A stretch of DNA of 64,000 nucleotides from Nitrosomonas mobilis. Lineage in GTDB: Bacteria; Pseudomonadota; Gammaproteobacteria; Burkholderiales; Nitrosomonadaceae. Numbering within the stretch: the first letter of the stretch is position 1; every line of letters starts with the position of its first letter. The notes beneath the pieces are model-generated. The model was not told the DNA's origin. It was given only the letters and a program-made list of their open reading frames with translations, and searched no databases. The stretch is from positions 84,449 to 148,448 of the forward strand of contig NZ_FMWO01000044.1 in the NCBI RefSeq assembly GCF_900103035.1, read 5' to 3'. The translations under genes were made by a program, and so were the position numbers. Positions 35,320 through 50,165 of this stretch are shown piece after piece.

Positions 35320-35726
35320 CCTGCAATTTTCTGACGAACTATGACTGTTTATTTTAGGGATGAATTCGTTTTTTACCTACACTATGCATGCTGATGGAAA
35401 ATCAGCCAGCTATGCACGTCTGATGACTGATTTTTAATAAACTTAATTGGCGCATTCTCCGGAAAAATCCAATCCAATATTCTGCCTACCCCGGCAGAGA
35501 AACTTTATTATACTACTGATACCTGTCAAAACCTGTAAGCTGTGATCAGGTAACTTCAGTAATGTATTTAGAGGTGCCCTTTATCTTTATTAGGCGGGTC
35601 CTCATTTTGGCCTGTTCATATCGAATCATTTCGTGTCGAAATACTGGTTCTAGTATAGCCATAAAATAGTTACCAATTGTTTACCGCTGTAACCATTCGT
35701 ATCAAATCATACGTGAAAAAAATTTT
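35320..35726. promoter_or_regulatory. Divergent region between the glycosyltransferase gene and dnaA
   Basis: No gene is visible in these 407 bases. It should contain the dnaA promoter; a plausible -10 near TATACT (about 35510) and TATAGC (about 35655) can be seen. I find no perfect 9-mer DnaA box here, unlike the dnaA-dnaN gap. Confidence 0.5.
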
Positions 35727-37118
35727 ATGCTGAAAATAGAACCCTTCTGGCATGATTGTCTAGCGCAGTTCGATCAGGAATTGAATAGTCAGCAATTTAA
35801 TACCTGGATTAAGCCATTGCGGCTGGAAACCTCGCCGGAAGATGAAAATACCCTGATATTGATCACACCCAATCGTTTTGTTCAGCAATGGATTCGTGAT
35901 AATTTCATGAGTCGTATCGAACAAATCGCGCAGCAATATTTCTGTCAGGAAGTATCACTCAAGCTTGTGCTGGATAAAAATAGTAAGGATCAGCCGGTAA
36001 TCAAACCTGATCCAGCGTCGAATCACGCAAAAACAAAAAAAATAAATGCCACGATAGCCGCCCGCAAGTCTCCTGCTAAATTAATCAAAAAAGCGGATAA
36101 CAGTTTCCTGAATCCTGCTTTTAATTTTGATACCCTGGTCACTGGCAAGGCTAACCAGCTGGCGCGCGCAGGAGCACTACAAGTTGCGGATCGCCCAGGC
36201 ATTGCCTACAACCCCTTGTTCATTTATGGCGGGGTCGGTTTAGGGAAAACTCATCTGATTCATGCCATTGGAAATCAGGTACTGCATTTAAATCCGGTTG
36301 CCAAAATACGTTATGTTCATGCCGAAAAATATGTTTCGGATGTGGTCAATGCGTATCAACACAAATCATTTGACAAATTCAAGTCTTATTATCATTCATT
36401 GGATCTGCTTCTCGTAGACGATGTGCAGTTTTTCAGCGGTAAAAACCGTACTCAGGAAGAATTCTTTTATGCATTTAATGCATTGGTAGAAGCACACAAG
36501 CAAGTTATTATCACTTCCGATTGTTATCCTAAGGAGATTAGCGGACTGGAAGAACGACTGGTCTCAAGATTCGGCTGGGGATTAACCGTCGCCATTGAGC
36601 CGCCTGAACTGGAAATGCGAGTAGCGATTTTGTTGAAGAAAGCGCAGGCTGAAAAAATGAGGCTCGATGAAAATACGGCTTTTTTTATTGCCAAATATAT
36701 TCGCTCCAATGTTAGGGAGTTGGAGGGGGCACTTAAACGCGTGTTAGCTTATTCCTGTTTCACTAATCTGCCCATTTCTCTGGAACTTGCCAAAGAGGCA
36801 TTGAAGGACTTGCTGGCCGTTCAAAACCGGCATATTTCAATTGAAAATATCCAGAAAACTGTAGCCGAATATTACAAAATCAAACTCACCGATATGTTCT
36901 CCAAAAAGCGTACCAGGATTATTGCCCGTCCTCGTCAGATTGCAATGGCGGTTGCTAAGGAACTGACCCAGATGAGTTTACCGGATATCGGTGAAGCCTT
37001 TGGCGGCAGGGATCACACCACGGTATTGCACGCACATCGTAAAATCATGGAATTACGTTTATCTGACGCTGCTATAAGTCGGGATTTCAACGCACTGCTG
37101 CATATCCTGCGTGGTTGA
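35727..37118 (+). CDS. dnaA: Chromosomal replication initiator DnaA
   Basis: 463 residues. Domain I is at the N-terminus ([22 protein letters not shown]), a variable Lys-rich domain II covers about 90-130, and the AAA+ domain III has [21 protein letters not shown] (Walker A) and [13 protein letters not shown] (Walker B). Domain IV ends with the DNA-binding signature [15 protein letters not shown]. DnaA-ATP opens oriC. The start ATG has no strong ribosome-binding site. Two perfect DnaA boxes lie immediately downstream, before dnaN. Confidence 0.98.
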   Translation: MLKIEPFWHDCLAQFDQELNSQQFNTWIKPLRLETSPEDENTLILITPNRFVQQWIRDNFMSRIEQIAQQYFCQEVSLKLVLDKNSKDQPVIKPDPASNHAKTKKINATIAARKSPAKLIKKADNSFLNPAFNFDTLVTGKANQLARAGALQVADRPGIAYNPLFIYGGVGLGKTHLIHAIGNQVLHLNPVAKIRYVHAEKYVSDVVNAYQHKSFDKFKSYYHSLDLLLVDDVQFFSGKNRTQEEFFYAFNALVEAHKQVIITSDCYPKEISGLEERLVSRFGWGLTVAIEPPELEMRVAILLKKAQAEKMRLDENTAFFIAKYIRSNVRELEGALKRVLAYSCFTNLPISLELAKEALKDLLAVQNRHISIENIQKTVAEYYKIKLTDMFSKKRTRIIARPRQIAMAVAKELTQMSLPDIGEAFGGRDHTTVLHAHRKIMELRLSDAAISRDFNALLHILRG

Positions 37119-37320
37119 CACTTCTCTGTGCAGAAGCTGTATAGATTGTGGATAACTACGGTTATATCCGATAACAATATTTTTATCCACAATTTATCAA
37201 TAGACTATACATTGTTTATACCGCTGTTAGATGTATGTTAATACTTTGATAATAAAATGAATTAATTTTTATACCGTATTTAGTGTTACCTTATTAACTA
37301 TTATTATTCTTTTTAACTTA
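37119..37320. other. dnaA-dnaN intergenic region, probable oriC
   Basis: Two exact DnaA boxes, TGTGGATAA at 37147-37155 and TTATCCACA at 37183-37191, face each other 27 bases apart. They are followed by about 120 bases of AT-rich DNA that could unwind. The position between dnaA and dnaN is a common oriC location. It may also regulate dnaN. A GC-skew plot would decide. Confidence 0.65.
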
Positions 37321-38445
37321 ATGAAATTATCAATAACGGATCTCAATCTTTTACTCAAACCACTTCAGATGGTCAGTGGTGTCGTAGAGCGACGACAAAC
37401 GATGCCCATCCTGGCAAACACATTGATTGAAATCGGTGATGGAAAGCTGAAATTGATTACCTCAGATATGGAAATCGAAAGTGAAGCCACTTCTTCCAGC
37501 GAAGAATTAATCGTTACCGAACCATTGCATACCACGGTACCGGCGAGAAAACTACTGGATATTCTGAGAGCGCTACCGAAAAATGCTTCACTCGAACTGA
37601 GTAAACAGGAAAACCGTTTGCTGATTATTTCAGGAAAAAGCCGTTTTCATCTTCAATTATTACCAGCAGAAGCGTTTCCACGGATGCACCGAGAAGTGGA
37701 AAGTGAAAAGATTTCTTTTACGTTAACTCAAAAAAATCTGAAAAAACATATACAGATTGCCATCCATGCTATGGCTCAGCAAGATTTGCGTTACTATTTG
37801 AATGGCATGATTTTTGCAGTAGAAGCAGACCGATTAACTTTAGTAGCGACAGATACTCGTCGCTTGAGCCTTTCCGGTATATCATTGAATCAGCAATTTG
37901 ACAAAAGCGCCGCGATCCTACCGCGTAAAGCGGCACAAGAACTGGTTCGTCAATTGGAAGACAGTGATGCGCCAGTGACGATTGAAATAACTTCTAAAAT
38001 TTTCCGCTTCATTTTTCCGGAAGCAGCGTTGACATCCAAAACCATTGCTGGAAACATTATTGACTACAAGGCCGCTCTTCCTAAGGAACGAAATTATCAA
38101 TTCTCAGTGAATAGAATAGAATTTCTCTCAGCACTCAAAAGATTGGCGATCATATTTAACCAGAGTGACCCTTTTCATAACGTCCGGTTCAAGCTTGCTG
38201 ATAACGCAATCCTTCTGTCCGTTGCTAATCTGGAACATGAAGAAGCCAGCGAGGAGATTGAAACCAGTTACCAGCTTGATCCTATCGATACTGTATTCAA
38301 CATATTGTTATTTATAGAAATTCTTAATGATATGGGCTCAGATTTCATTGAATGTTCATTTGAAGAAACTCATGAAGGCCGACTATTAATTACCGCACCA
38401 AATGAAAACGATTTCCTGCACATCCTGATGCCGATGAAAAGGTAA
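37321..38445 (+). CDS. dnaN: DNA polymerase III beta subunit (sliding clamp)
   Basis: 374 residues, the normal length. Three repeats of the clamp fold are recognisable: VVERRQTMPILANTLIEI in domain 1, YYLNGMIFAVEADRLTLVATDTRRLS in domain 2, and the C-terminal LLITAPNENDFLHILMPMKR in place of the usual YVIMPMRL end. The clamp tethers DNA polymerase III to DNA. It lies in the conserved dnaA-dnaN-gyrB order. No clear Shine-Dalgarno precedes the ATG. Confidence 0.97.
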   Translation: MKLSITDLNLLLKPLQMVSGVVERRQTMPILANTLIEIGDGKLKLITSDMEIESEATSSSEELIVTEPLHTTVPARKLLDILRALPKNASLELSKQENRLLIISGKSRFHLQLLPAEAFPRMHREVESEKISFTLTQKNLKKHIQIAIHAMAQQDLRYYLNGMIFAVEADRLTLVATDTRRLSLSGISLNQQFDKSAAILPRKAAQELVRQLEDSDAPVTIEITSKIFRFIFPEAALTSKTIAGNIIDYKAALPKERNYQFSVNRIEFLSALKRLAIIFNQSDPFHNVRFKLADNAILLSVANLEHEEASEEIETSYQLDPIDTVFNILLFIEILNDMGSDFIECSFEETHEGRLLITAPNENDFLHILMPMKR

Positions 38446-38501
38446 ATAACATACCGATTCAGCAAATTTCATTTTTTAATTAAATAAAGTGAACCCTGTA
38501 G

Positions 38502-40934
<2,433 letters not shown>

Positions 40935-41039
40935 AGTGTGAAAGGATGGTGAAGCTCAAAGGGTCGAACATCCTGGCAGGAAAGATGTCACAAATATTGA
41001 AATTCCGATTTGTTTATCAATCATGCATTGAGCTTTGTA

Positions 41040-41507
41040 ATGATGCTTGCTCGACACGATAATAATCAGCAGCCCGAATCTGTACAGATTCATATTCTGC
41101 AGCTGCATGATTCTACATTCATCCGCTGGTTGTATTTTGCAATCGGTTTGACTGCACTGCTGGCAGGTATTCTCGGTATTTTCCTGCCGGTTTTACCCAC
41201 GACGCCATTTATTTTGCTGGCAGCGGGCTGTTTTGCGCGCAGCTCCGAGCGTTTTCATGTGCTGCTGATGAATCATCGCATCGCCGGCCCGATCATTCGC
41301 GAATGGTGTGAACATCGGAGTATGCCTCGCAAAGTCAAACGCTGGGCTTATCTGTTCATGACCTTGTCGTTCGGCAGTTCCATTCTGATTGTCTCTTTCT
41401 TGTGGTTGAAAGGCATGTTGGCATTGCTGGCATTAACGCTTGCTTTTTTTATCTGGCGCGTGCCAGTGAGGGAGGCCGAGTCAAACAGTAACCAAAAAAT
41501 GCCATAA
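41040..41507 (+). CDS. DUF454 inner-membrane protein (YbaN family)
   Basis: 155 residues from ATG 41040 or 41043; a TTG at 41010 is also open. The DUF454 pattern is clear: LTALLAGILGIFLPVLPTTPFILLAAGCFARSSERFH, then WLxxHRIAGPIIREW-like residues and MPRKVKRWAY. Three hydrophobic helices (about 28-45, 48-65, 112-145) predict an integral inner-membrane protein. Function is unknown. It lies between gyrB and the Mnh antiporter operon. Confidence 0.88.
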   Translation: MMLARHDNNQQPESVQIHILQLHDSTFIRWLYFAIGLTALLAGILGIFLPVLPTTPFILLAAGCFARSSERFHVLLMNHRIAGPIIREWCEHRSMPRKVKRWAYLFMTLSFGSSILIVSFLWLKGMLALLALTLAFFIWRVPVREAESNSNQKMP

Positions 41508-41543
41508 TAGCGCCCGCTGAAAACGATCCAGTTGTTTACTCCT

Positions 41544-41568
41544 TTCCGAATACCTCTTGTATTCGGAA
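41544..41568 (+). terminator. Hairpin between the DUF454 gene and the mnh operon
   Basis: TTCCGAATAC and GTATTCGGAA form a perfect 10-bp stem with loop CTCTT, followed by a T-rich stretch. It is probably the terminator of the DUF454 gene, although the weak T-tract leaves a leader or attenuator role for mnhA open. Confidence 0.6.
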
Positions 41569-41606
41569 TTGCTGATTTTCATATTTTAAATAATTAATTA
41601 ATTAAT

Positions 41607-44422
<2,816 letters not shown>

Positions 44423-44423
<1 letters not shown>

Positions 44424-44752
44424 TGGAAGCACTGATTGCAATCATCATCGGTACCCTGACAGCGTGCGGTGTTTATCTGGCGCTGCGTGAACGTACCTTT
44501 CCAGTCGTGCTAGGACTGACATTTCTGTCCTATGCGGCCAATATCTTTCTGCTGGCGATGGGGCGGCTGACTATAGGCGCTCCACCGATCATCACCCAAA
44601 ATGGGGAAACCTACGCGGATCCGATTCCCCAGGCTCTGGTGTTGACTGCAATTGTGATCAGCTTCGCCATGACGGCGTTTGTGATCGTGCTGGCACTCAA
44701 GACCTACAAAGAAATGGGCAATGATCATGTAGATGGAATCCATAAACCATGA
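44423..44752 (+). CDS. mnhC: Mrp/Mnh antiporter subunit C
   Basis: 109 residues, NuoK-like with three hydrophobic helices (about 5-22, 28-50, 72-95). LTFLSYAANIFLLAMGRL, and DPIPQALVLTAIVISFAMTAFVIVLAL, are the MnhC signature. It overlaps the mnhA stop by one base and mnhD by four bases, so the subunits are translationally coupled. Confidence 0.96.
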
Positions 44753-46269
44753 TGGCGCATGACGTGATCGCCCCGGTACTGTTGCCGCTCTTGGCGGGAA
44801 TCATGCTGGTGCTGTTGCGAGGAAAAAGTCTGCTGCTGCAACGCAGCCTCAGCATCTTGTCAATTTTACTGCAGATTTTTCTGGCAGCAGGATTACTTAC
44901 TCAGGTCAGTGACGGGGCCATTTTGACGTATTCCCTTGGCGATTGGCCGGCGCCTTTTGGTATTCTGCTGGTGGCAGATCGCCTTGCCGTCTGGATGCTG
45001 CTGGTGACTTCGCTGGTGGCCCTGTTTTCCCTGCTATATGCGTTTAATGGCACTGACAGCAATGGACATCATTTTCATGCGCTGTTCCAGTTGCAGTTGT
45101 TTGGCTTGAACGGCGCTTTCCTTACCGGCGATCTATTCAATCTGTTCGTTTTCTTCGAAATATTGCTGATTGCCTCCTACAGCCTGCTGTTGCATGGTGG
45201 GGGTCGATTGCGAACCAAAGCCGGGTTGCATTTCGTTGTGATTAATCTGGTGGGCTCTACATTGTTCCTGTTTGCCGTGGGCGTTCTGTACGGTTTATTG
45301 GGCACACTTAATATGGCGGATCTGGCAGCAAGGATCGCAGTGATGCCGCAGGAACAGGCGCCCCTGATCAAGGCAGCGGGGCTGTTGCTATTTAGCGTGT
45401 TTGCACTCAAAGCCGCACTGGTGCCGCTTTATCTGTGGCTGCCATCGGCGTACGCACACACGTCGGCGCCGGTTGCGGCATTGTTTGCCATCATGACCAA
45501 GGTCGGTGTCTACAGCATTCTGCGTATCTATACGCTGTTATTTGGTGCACAAGGGGGACTGGCAGCCAACCTGATCGAACCATGGTTGTTACCGCTTGCG
45601 CTGTTGACATTGCTGATCGGCATGGCAGGTGTGGTGGCGAGCAGCGGACTGCGTCAGCAAACGGCGTATCTGGTCGTCGCTTCCGTCGGTTCGCTGCTGA
45701 CTTCGCTGGGACTCAATACCGAAGCAGGTATCGCAGCAGGTTTATATTATCTGCCACATTCCACCTTTGCCGCAGCGGCCTGTTTTTTGCTTGTCAACAG
45801 CATTGTCAACCGACGCGGCGCGCTGGCGGATAAATTTGAACCGGCTCCCCCTATTCAGCATGCGCGACTGTTGGGAGGGCTCTTTTTTGTCACGGCCGTA
45901 TTGCTCGCGGGTTTGCCGCCATTATCGGGTTTTATTGGCAAGTTCATGATTTTGCGTGCGGCATTGACCCACCCGCAGCTTGTGTGGATCATGGCCATAA
46001 TACTGATCACCAGCCTGCTGGCATTGATTGCGCTGGCGCGCAGCGGCAGCTTGCTGTTCTACAAGGTACAGGGCGTACCAGAACCCGTTAATTTTACAAG
46101 CAGCGCGGTTTTTACAGAAATCATGCCAATTATCGGGCTGTTGAGTCTGTGCCTGGGGCTGGTGCTGTTCGCGGGGCCGGTGAGCGATTATCTGCAGCTG
46201 ACAGCCGAGCAATTGCGGCAACCTGGCGGATATATCCGGGCTGTTCTGTTGATGGAGGAGTCGAACTGA
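44749..46269 (+). CDS. mnhD: Mrp/Mnh antiporter subunit D
   Basis: 506 residues, a NuoN/NuoM-like polytopic protein with about 14 helices. The family segment FSVFALKAALVPLYLWLPSAYAHTSAPVAALFAIMTKVGVYSILRI carries the conserved channel lysines, and a Glu in FVFFEILLIASY lies in an earlier helix. It is the second proton-conducting-like subunit of the antiporter. It overlaps mnhC by four bases and mnhE by one base. Confidence 0.96.
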   Translation: MMAHDVIAPVLLPLLAGIMLVLLRGKSLLLQRSLSILSILLQIFLAAGLLTQVSDGAILTYSLGDWPAPFGILLVADRLAVWMLLVTSLVALFSLLYAFNGTDSNGHHFHALFQLQLFGLNGAFLTGDLFNLFVFFEILLIASYSLLLHGGGRLRTKAGLHFVVINLVGSTLFLFAVGVLYGLLGTLNMADLAARIAVMPQEQAPLIKAAGLLLFSVFALKAALVPLYLWLPSAYAHTSAPVAALFAIMTKVGVYSILRIYTLLFGAQGGLAANLIEPWLLPLALLTLLIGMAGVVASSGLRQQTAYLVVASVGSLLTSLGLNTEAGIAAGLYYLPHSTFAAAACFLLVNSIVNRRGALADKFEPAPPIQHARLLGGLFFVTAVLLAGLPPLSGFIGKFMILRAALTHPQLVWIMAIILITSLLALIALARSGSLLFYKVQGVPEPVNFTSSAVFTEIMPIIGLLSLCLGLVLFAGPVSDYLQLTAEQLRQPGGYIRAVLLMEESN

Positions 46270-46757
46270 TGCGACAATTGTTGCCTCACCCGCTGTTGAC
46301 GCCAATACTGGCAATCCTGTGGTTGTTGCTGGTAAATAGTATTGAATCTGGTCAGATCGTGCTGGGATTATTTCTGGGCTGGTTATTGCCGAAACTGACC
46401 ATCCAGTTCTGGCCGGAGCAGATCCGGATTTACCGACCATTGCTGCTGTTGAAATTCCTGGGTATTTTCCTGCTGGATATTATTCTGGCGAATTTCACGG
46501 TTGCGCGTCTGATTCTGGGTAGTCCCCAAAGCTTGCGTCCGCTGTTCGTAACGATTCCGCTGGATGTTCAATCCGGCCTTGCGATCAGTTTTCTCGCCAA
46601 TGTCATTTCTCTGACACCAGGAACGGTATCTTCACGTGTGTCACCCGATCATCGCTATCTGCTGGTACATGCCTTGAACGAGACCGATCCCGCTGCACTG
46701 ATTGCGACCATCAAATCGCGTTATGAAGCCCCATTGAAGGAGATTTTCGAAAAATGA
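46269..46757 (+). CDS. mnhE: Mrp/Mnh antiporter subunit E
   Basis: 162 residues from ATG 46269, which shares a TGATG junction with mnhD and has GGAG nine bases before it; the open frame upstream is inside mnhD. Two or three N-terminal helices (LTPILAILWLLLVNS; QIVLGLFLGWLLP) precede a cytoplasmic domain with FLANVISLTPGTVS and HALNETDPA, diagnostic of MnhE. Confidence 0.95.
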   Translation: MRQLLPHPLLTPILAILWLLLVNSIESGQIVLGLFLGWLLPKLTIQFWPEQIRIYRPLLLLKFLGIFLLDIILANFTVARLILGSPQSLRPLFVTIPLDVQSGLAISFLANVISLTPGTVSSRVSPDHRYLLVHALNETDPAALIATIKSRYEAPLKEIFEK

Positions 46758-47023
46758 TCACGATTGCCGTTATGATTGCTCTGACGTTAATGACACTCGC
46801 CGTGGCGCTAAGCTTTTGGCGGCTGCTGCGCGGCCCCAGCCTGCCGGATCGAATATTGGCGCTGGATACCCTCTATATCAATACCCTCGCATTGCTGATC
46901 CTGCTCGGCATTCATCTGGGCAGCGCGCTCTATTTTGAAGCGGCGCTCTTGATCGCAGTGATGGGGTTTGTCGGTACGGTGGCGGCGTGCAAGTATCTGC
47001 TGCGCGGCGACATCATCGAATAA
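46754..47023 (+). CDS. mnhF: Mrp/Mnh antiporter subunit F
   Basis: 89 residues with three helices. LLRGPSLPDRILALDTLYINTLALLIL is the conserved MnhF core (PDRILALD). It overlaps mnhE by four bases, and AGGAGG lies directly behind it for mnhG. Small antiporter subunit needed for assembly. Confidence 0.95.
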   Translation: MITIAVMIALTLMTLAVALSFWRLLRGPSLPDRILALDTLYINTLALLILLGIHLGSALYFEAALLIAVMGFVGTVAACKYLLRGDIIE

Positions 47024-47036
47024 CAGGAGGCATGCC

Positions 47037-47393
47037 ATGCTCGAATTTCTGATTTCCCTGCTGATCGTCACCGGTGCAGGTTTTGCGTTCATCGGCTCGT
47101 TGGGGCTTGCCCGCTTAAAAGATTTTTACACCCGTCTGCACGGCCCGACCAAAGCGACCACCCTGGGGGTGGGTTGTCTGCTGATTGCCTCGGCACTTTA
47201 TTTCAGCCTGATCGGGCAAAGCATCAGCCTGCATGAAGTACTGGTAACCCTTTTTCTGTTCATGACTGCGCCGGTGAGCGCGCACATGCTGGCCAAAGCT
47301 GCACTGCACCTTCGACTGGATTCTCTTGCCAAACCACCTGAATTTCCACTTTCAGGCCATTCAGTTCAGCGGCAGGATTCGGCCAAACTCTGA
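47037..47393 (+). CDS. mnhG: Mrp/Mnh antiporter subunit G
   Basis: 118 residues from ATG 47037, with AGGAGG seven bases upstream. Three helices; the MnhG signature GSLGLARLKDFYTRLHGPTKATTLG follows the first one, and MTAPVSAHMLAKAAL is near the end. It is the last antiporter subunit in a gap-free operon A-B, C, D, E, F, G. Confidence 0.95.
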   Translation: MLEFLISLLIVTGAGFAFIGSLGLARLKDFYTRLHGPTKATTLGVGCLLIASALYFSLIGQSISLHEVLVTLFLFMTAPVSAHMLAKAALHLRLDSLAKPPEFPLSGHSVQRQDSAKL

Positions 47394-47396
47394 CAG

Positions 47397-48131
47397 ATGG
47401 AAGATAAAATACGCCTCTCCAGGCTGATGTCGATGCAGGGGCTGTGCTCCCGGCGAGAAGCGGATCGTTTTATCGAACAAGGTCGAGTTTATGTTGATGG
47501 TCAACCGGTATGCGAACTGGGCATTAAGGTTTACCCATCGCAATCCATCACGCTGGACGCCGTCGCGTGTGCCGAACAGCAAAATCTGGTTACGATTCTG
47601 CTGAATAAGCCAGTTGGCTACGTATCCGGCCAGCCTGAAAAAGGCTACTTACCCGCGATTAGTTTGGTGAACAGTCGCTCACAATATTGCTCCGATCCGA
47701 GCACGCCCCGCTTCCTTCCACAACATCTCAACCACATCGCTCCGGCCGGGCGACTCGATATTGATTCGCAGGGGATGATGGTTTTTACTCAGGATGGCCG
47801 CATAGCCCGCCAATTAATTGGTGAACATTCAACAATCGAGAAGGAATATCTGGTTCGTATTCAGGGCAGACTGACCAATGACGGACTGGCCTTGCTCAAC
47901 CATGGTCTGCAGCTCGATGGTCAACGCTTGAAACCGGCAAAAGTCAGTCGCCTGAATCAGGATCAGCTGCGTTTCATTTTGCAGGAAGGCAAAAAACGCC
48001 AGATCCGGCGCATGTGTGAACTGGTGGGACTGCAGGTGACCGGCCTGAAACGCGTGCGCATCGGGGAGATCAGGCTGGCAGACTTGCCGGAAAGCAAATG
48101 GCGCTATTTGAAGAAAGATGAGTGCTTTTAG
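47397..48131 (+). CDS. rRNA pseudouridine synthase, RsuA/RluB/RluF family
   Basis: 244 residues. The N-terminal S4 RNA-binding domain ([31 protein letters not shown]) precedes the catalytic domain with the active-site Asp in [17 protein letters not shown] and [39 protein letters not shown]. Overall it looks closest to RluF, which modifies 23S rRNA U2604, but RsuA or RluB specificity cannot be excluded. Its ATG lies three bases after the mnhG stop, so it may be co-transcribed with the antiporter genes. Confidence 0.9.
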   Translation: MEDKIRLSRLMSMQGLCSRREADRFIEQGRVYVDGQPVCELGIKVYPSQSITLDAVACAEQQNLVTILLNKPVGYVSGQPEKGYLPAISLVNSRSQYCSDPSTPRFLPQHLNHIAPAGRLDIDSQGMMVFTQDGRIARQLIGEHSTIEKEYLVRIQGRLTNDGLALLNHGLQLDGQRLKPAKVSRLNQDQLRFILQEGKKRQIRRMCELVGLQVTGLKRVRIGEIRLADLPESKWRYLKKDECF

Positions 48132-48269
48132 GAAAACCAGAGCTGGGCAGCAACCCAGCACATCAGGAATTTCGGGAAGACGGTGCGCTATACAAAACCA
48201 CCACTAGGTGTTGCACTTCGAAATTAAATCCGTGCTTTTCCGAGGATGGTGTTGGTATAAAAGTCGAAT

Positions 48270-48310
48270 GACACTTCACTCGTTAACATTTTCGTTAAGG
48301 GTGAAGTGTC
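48270..48310 (-). terminator. Hairpin terminator after the VWA gene
   Basis: GACACTTCAC and GTGAAGTGTC form a 10-bp stem enclosing a smaller TTAAC/GTTAA stem. On the minus strand it follows the VWA stop codon by nine bases and is followed by CATTCGACTTTTA. Probable rho-independent or bidirectional terminator. Confidence 0.65.
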
Positions 48311-48318
48311 GGTGATTT

Positions 48319-49140
48319 TTACATCAATAAATTACGTCGACGCGCAGCTACCAAGCCGACCAGACCCAGACCCAACAGTGCCAGAGAGGCAGGTTCCGGT
48401 ATTTGATTCCCGCCGCTACAGGCCGGATCATTAGGATTTAGGCTACAAAAATCAATGATTTCCTGGAGTTTTCTCTTTGCAAAATCAGTGACAAAACTTT
48501 GCACAATAGTTTGGTCGGTTGTGTTGAACAGGTTTAAATTAAATACCGCACCACTGTGATCATCAATCAAAGTGGAATAGGAATTAATAGTTCCGGTACC
48601 TCGCAACACACCATTGTATAGCGCATTATTATCGGTTAACAAGTTGTCCAAAACTACCGATGATACTGCTGAACCACCGACTGTGCCGCGAGCGGTCGTA
48701 TCGCCATTCGAGGGTTCATCTGTCAGAATAATAATATTTTTTACGGCATTTGTACGGAATGAAAACAAGGAAGTCTGGCCATCCAGCGCATTTAATGCGA
48801 ATGCAGTGGCGGTATAACCAGGCTCAGTTCCGCCATTGGTGCGCAATCCTTGTGCGGCTATCGCGAAGGCCGTTGGATCGGTCAGATTGGTCAGCATTCT
48901 CGGAACAACCGTTCTGCTCCCGTAACCTACCAGCCCGTATTGAGCATTTACCTGGCCGGTGCCCGTCAAAATGCTGGCAAACAATCCAATATTGTTTCTC
49001 AGGTTAGCTTGGACATTACCCATGGAGCCGGATTCATCAACGATAAAAATAACATCGCTCAATATTGGCGCTGCATTCAGAGAAGCGGCAAATAAGCTGG
49101 AACAAACGGCGATGGCCGAAAATATTTTTTTGTATTGCAT
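48319..49140 (-). CDS. Secreted von Willebrand A domain protein with PEP-CTERM anchor
   Basis: 273 residues from ATG 49140. A Sec signal peptide (about 1-22, ends SLNAA) precedes a VWA domain with the MIDAS motif DESGSMG (DxSxS) and a second threonine/aspartate pair in ILTDEPS. The C-terminal NQIPEPASLALLGLGLVGLVAARRR is a PEP-CTERM sorting signal, recognised by exosortase in exopolysaccharide-making bacteria. It is probably surface-anchored and may mediate adhesion or protein-protein contact. Two Cys pairs sit near residue 245-255. Confidence 0.92.
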   Translation of the reverse strand: MQYKKIFSAIAVCSSLFAASLNAAPILSDVIFIVDESGSMGNVQANLRNNIGLFASILTGTGQVNAQYGLVGYGSRTVVPRMLTNLTDPTAFAIAAQGLRTNGGTEPGYTATAFALNALDGQTSLFSFRTNAVKNIIILTDEPSNGDTTARGTVGGSAVSSVVLDNLLTDNNALYNGVLRGTGTINSYSTLIDDHSGAVFNLNLFNTTDQTIVQSFVTDFAKRKLQEIIDFCSLNPNDPACSGGNQIPEPASLALLGLGLVGLVAARRRNLLM

Positions 49141-49476
49141 GACAAACCTCATAAAAAATATTAAAAATAATTGCATTATCGGGACACTTAATTAAATCGA
49201 AATTCAGGCAATCCCTAATTTGAAATAAGCACAAAACATGCCAAAAATATTAATATTAATAATCAATGAAATAGATGCTTTCTAGTTTTTAGTTAATTAA
49301 AGCGTAAAAACTCCTGACACAGATTCTTTTCTCTTCACGGTTGATGGTGGATTGTGTGATGGCTAATCTGTCCTACTGTTAACCCGGCTATCCGGTAATA
49401 TCGCCCATCACGCAACGATGATCAGGACACGCATGTGAGATCATCCTGCACATCACTTTTTCGGGACGGTCACACG
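49141..49476. other. AT-rich divergent intergenic region
   Basis: No gene is visible in this stretch. It should hold promoters for the VWA and DUF6629 genes. Multiple T and A runs occur; I see no named operator. Confidence 0.4.
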
Positions 49477-50133
49477 ATGTGTTTTTCGGCGCAGGCCAGT
49501 TTTATTGTTGGGGGTGCGCTTGCGGTGATCGGGGTGAGTGCGGTCAGACGAGCCAAAAATAGTTCGGCTGTTTTTGTTGCATTCATTCCACTGCTGTTCG
49601 CCCTGCAGCAGTTGATAGAGGGTTTTCTCTGGATGGCGCTGGGAAACGGGTATCCGTCGTGGGTACCGCTCTGGCTGTCAAATCTTTACGGAATATTCAT
49701 TGGCGTGATCTGGCCGGTTTATGCGCCGTTTGCGATTTACCGGGTAGAAGCCGATTACCGCACGAAAAAAACCATCATGTCGATGCTGCTGGCAGGTCTG
49801 GGTTTGGCGGGTTATACCATTATCGGGTTGATCGATGAGCCGATTGTGGCGCGGATCGTTAATCAGAGCATTCACTATGCTCACGAAGTTGAGGGTCAGC
49901 AGCTTGTTCTGATGATGTATCTGTTCGCCACCTGCGTGCCGTTCATTCTGTCGAGCAACCGGTGGCTGAATGTGACAGGAGGCGTGATTACAATGGGATT
50001 TTTTGTGGCATTTCTTGCTTACCGGCAGACATTTGCTTCGGTTTGGTGCTTTTTTGCTGCCGCAGCTAGCGCGTTACTTTATTTTTACATTATTAATCAG
50101 GTTAAAAATCAGCAAGACCGCGGGATGCGGTGA
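49477..50133 (+). CDS. DUF6629 family membrane protein
   Basis: 218 residues from ATG 49477; the frame opens earlier but without a family match. The N-terminus MCFSAQASFIVGGAL and the stretch FIPLLFALQQLIEGFLWMALG are typical of the DUF6629 family. Seven hydrophobic segments predict a polytopic inner-membrane protein with seven helices. Function is unknown. It faces the hyp operon tail to tail, ending about 30 bases before hypE. Confidence 0.8.
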   Translation: MCFSAQASFIVGGALAVIGVSAVRRAKNSSAVFVAFIPLLFALQQLIEGFLWMALGNGYPSWVPLWLSNLYGIFIGVIWPVYAPFAIYRVEADYRTKKTIMSMLLAGLGLAGYTIIGLIDEPIVARIVNQSIHYAHEVEGQQLVLMMYLFATCVPFILSSNRWLNVTGGVITMGFFVAFLAYRQTFASVWCFFAAAASALLYFYIINQVKNQQDRGMR

Positions 50134-50165
50134 AGACCCGATCATCGGAAATGCAGAAACCGGAT

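Noticed and set aside
46149..46268. Long 5' extension of mnhE
   Set aside because: It lies within mnhD and reads no family-like sequence; the TGATG junction gives the natural start at 46269.
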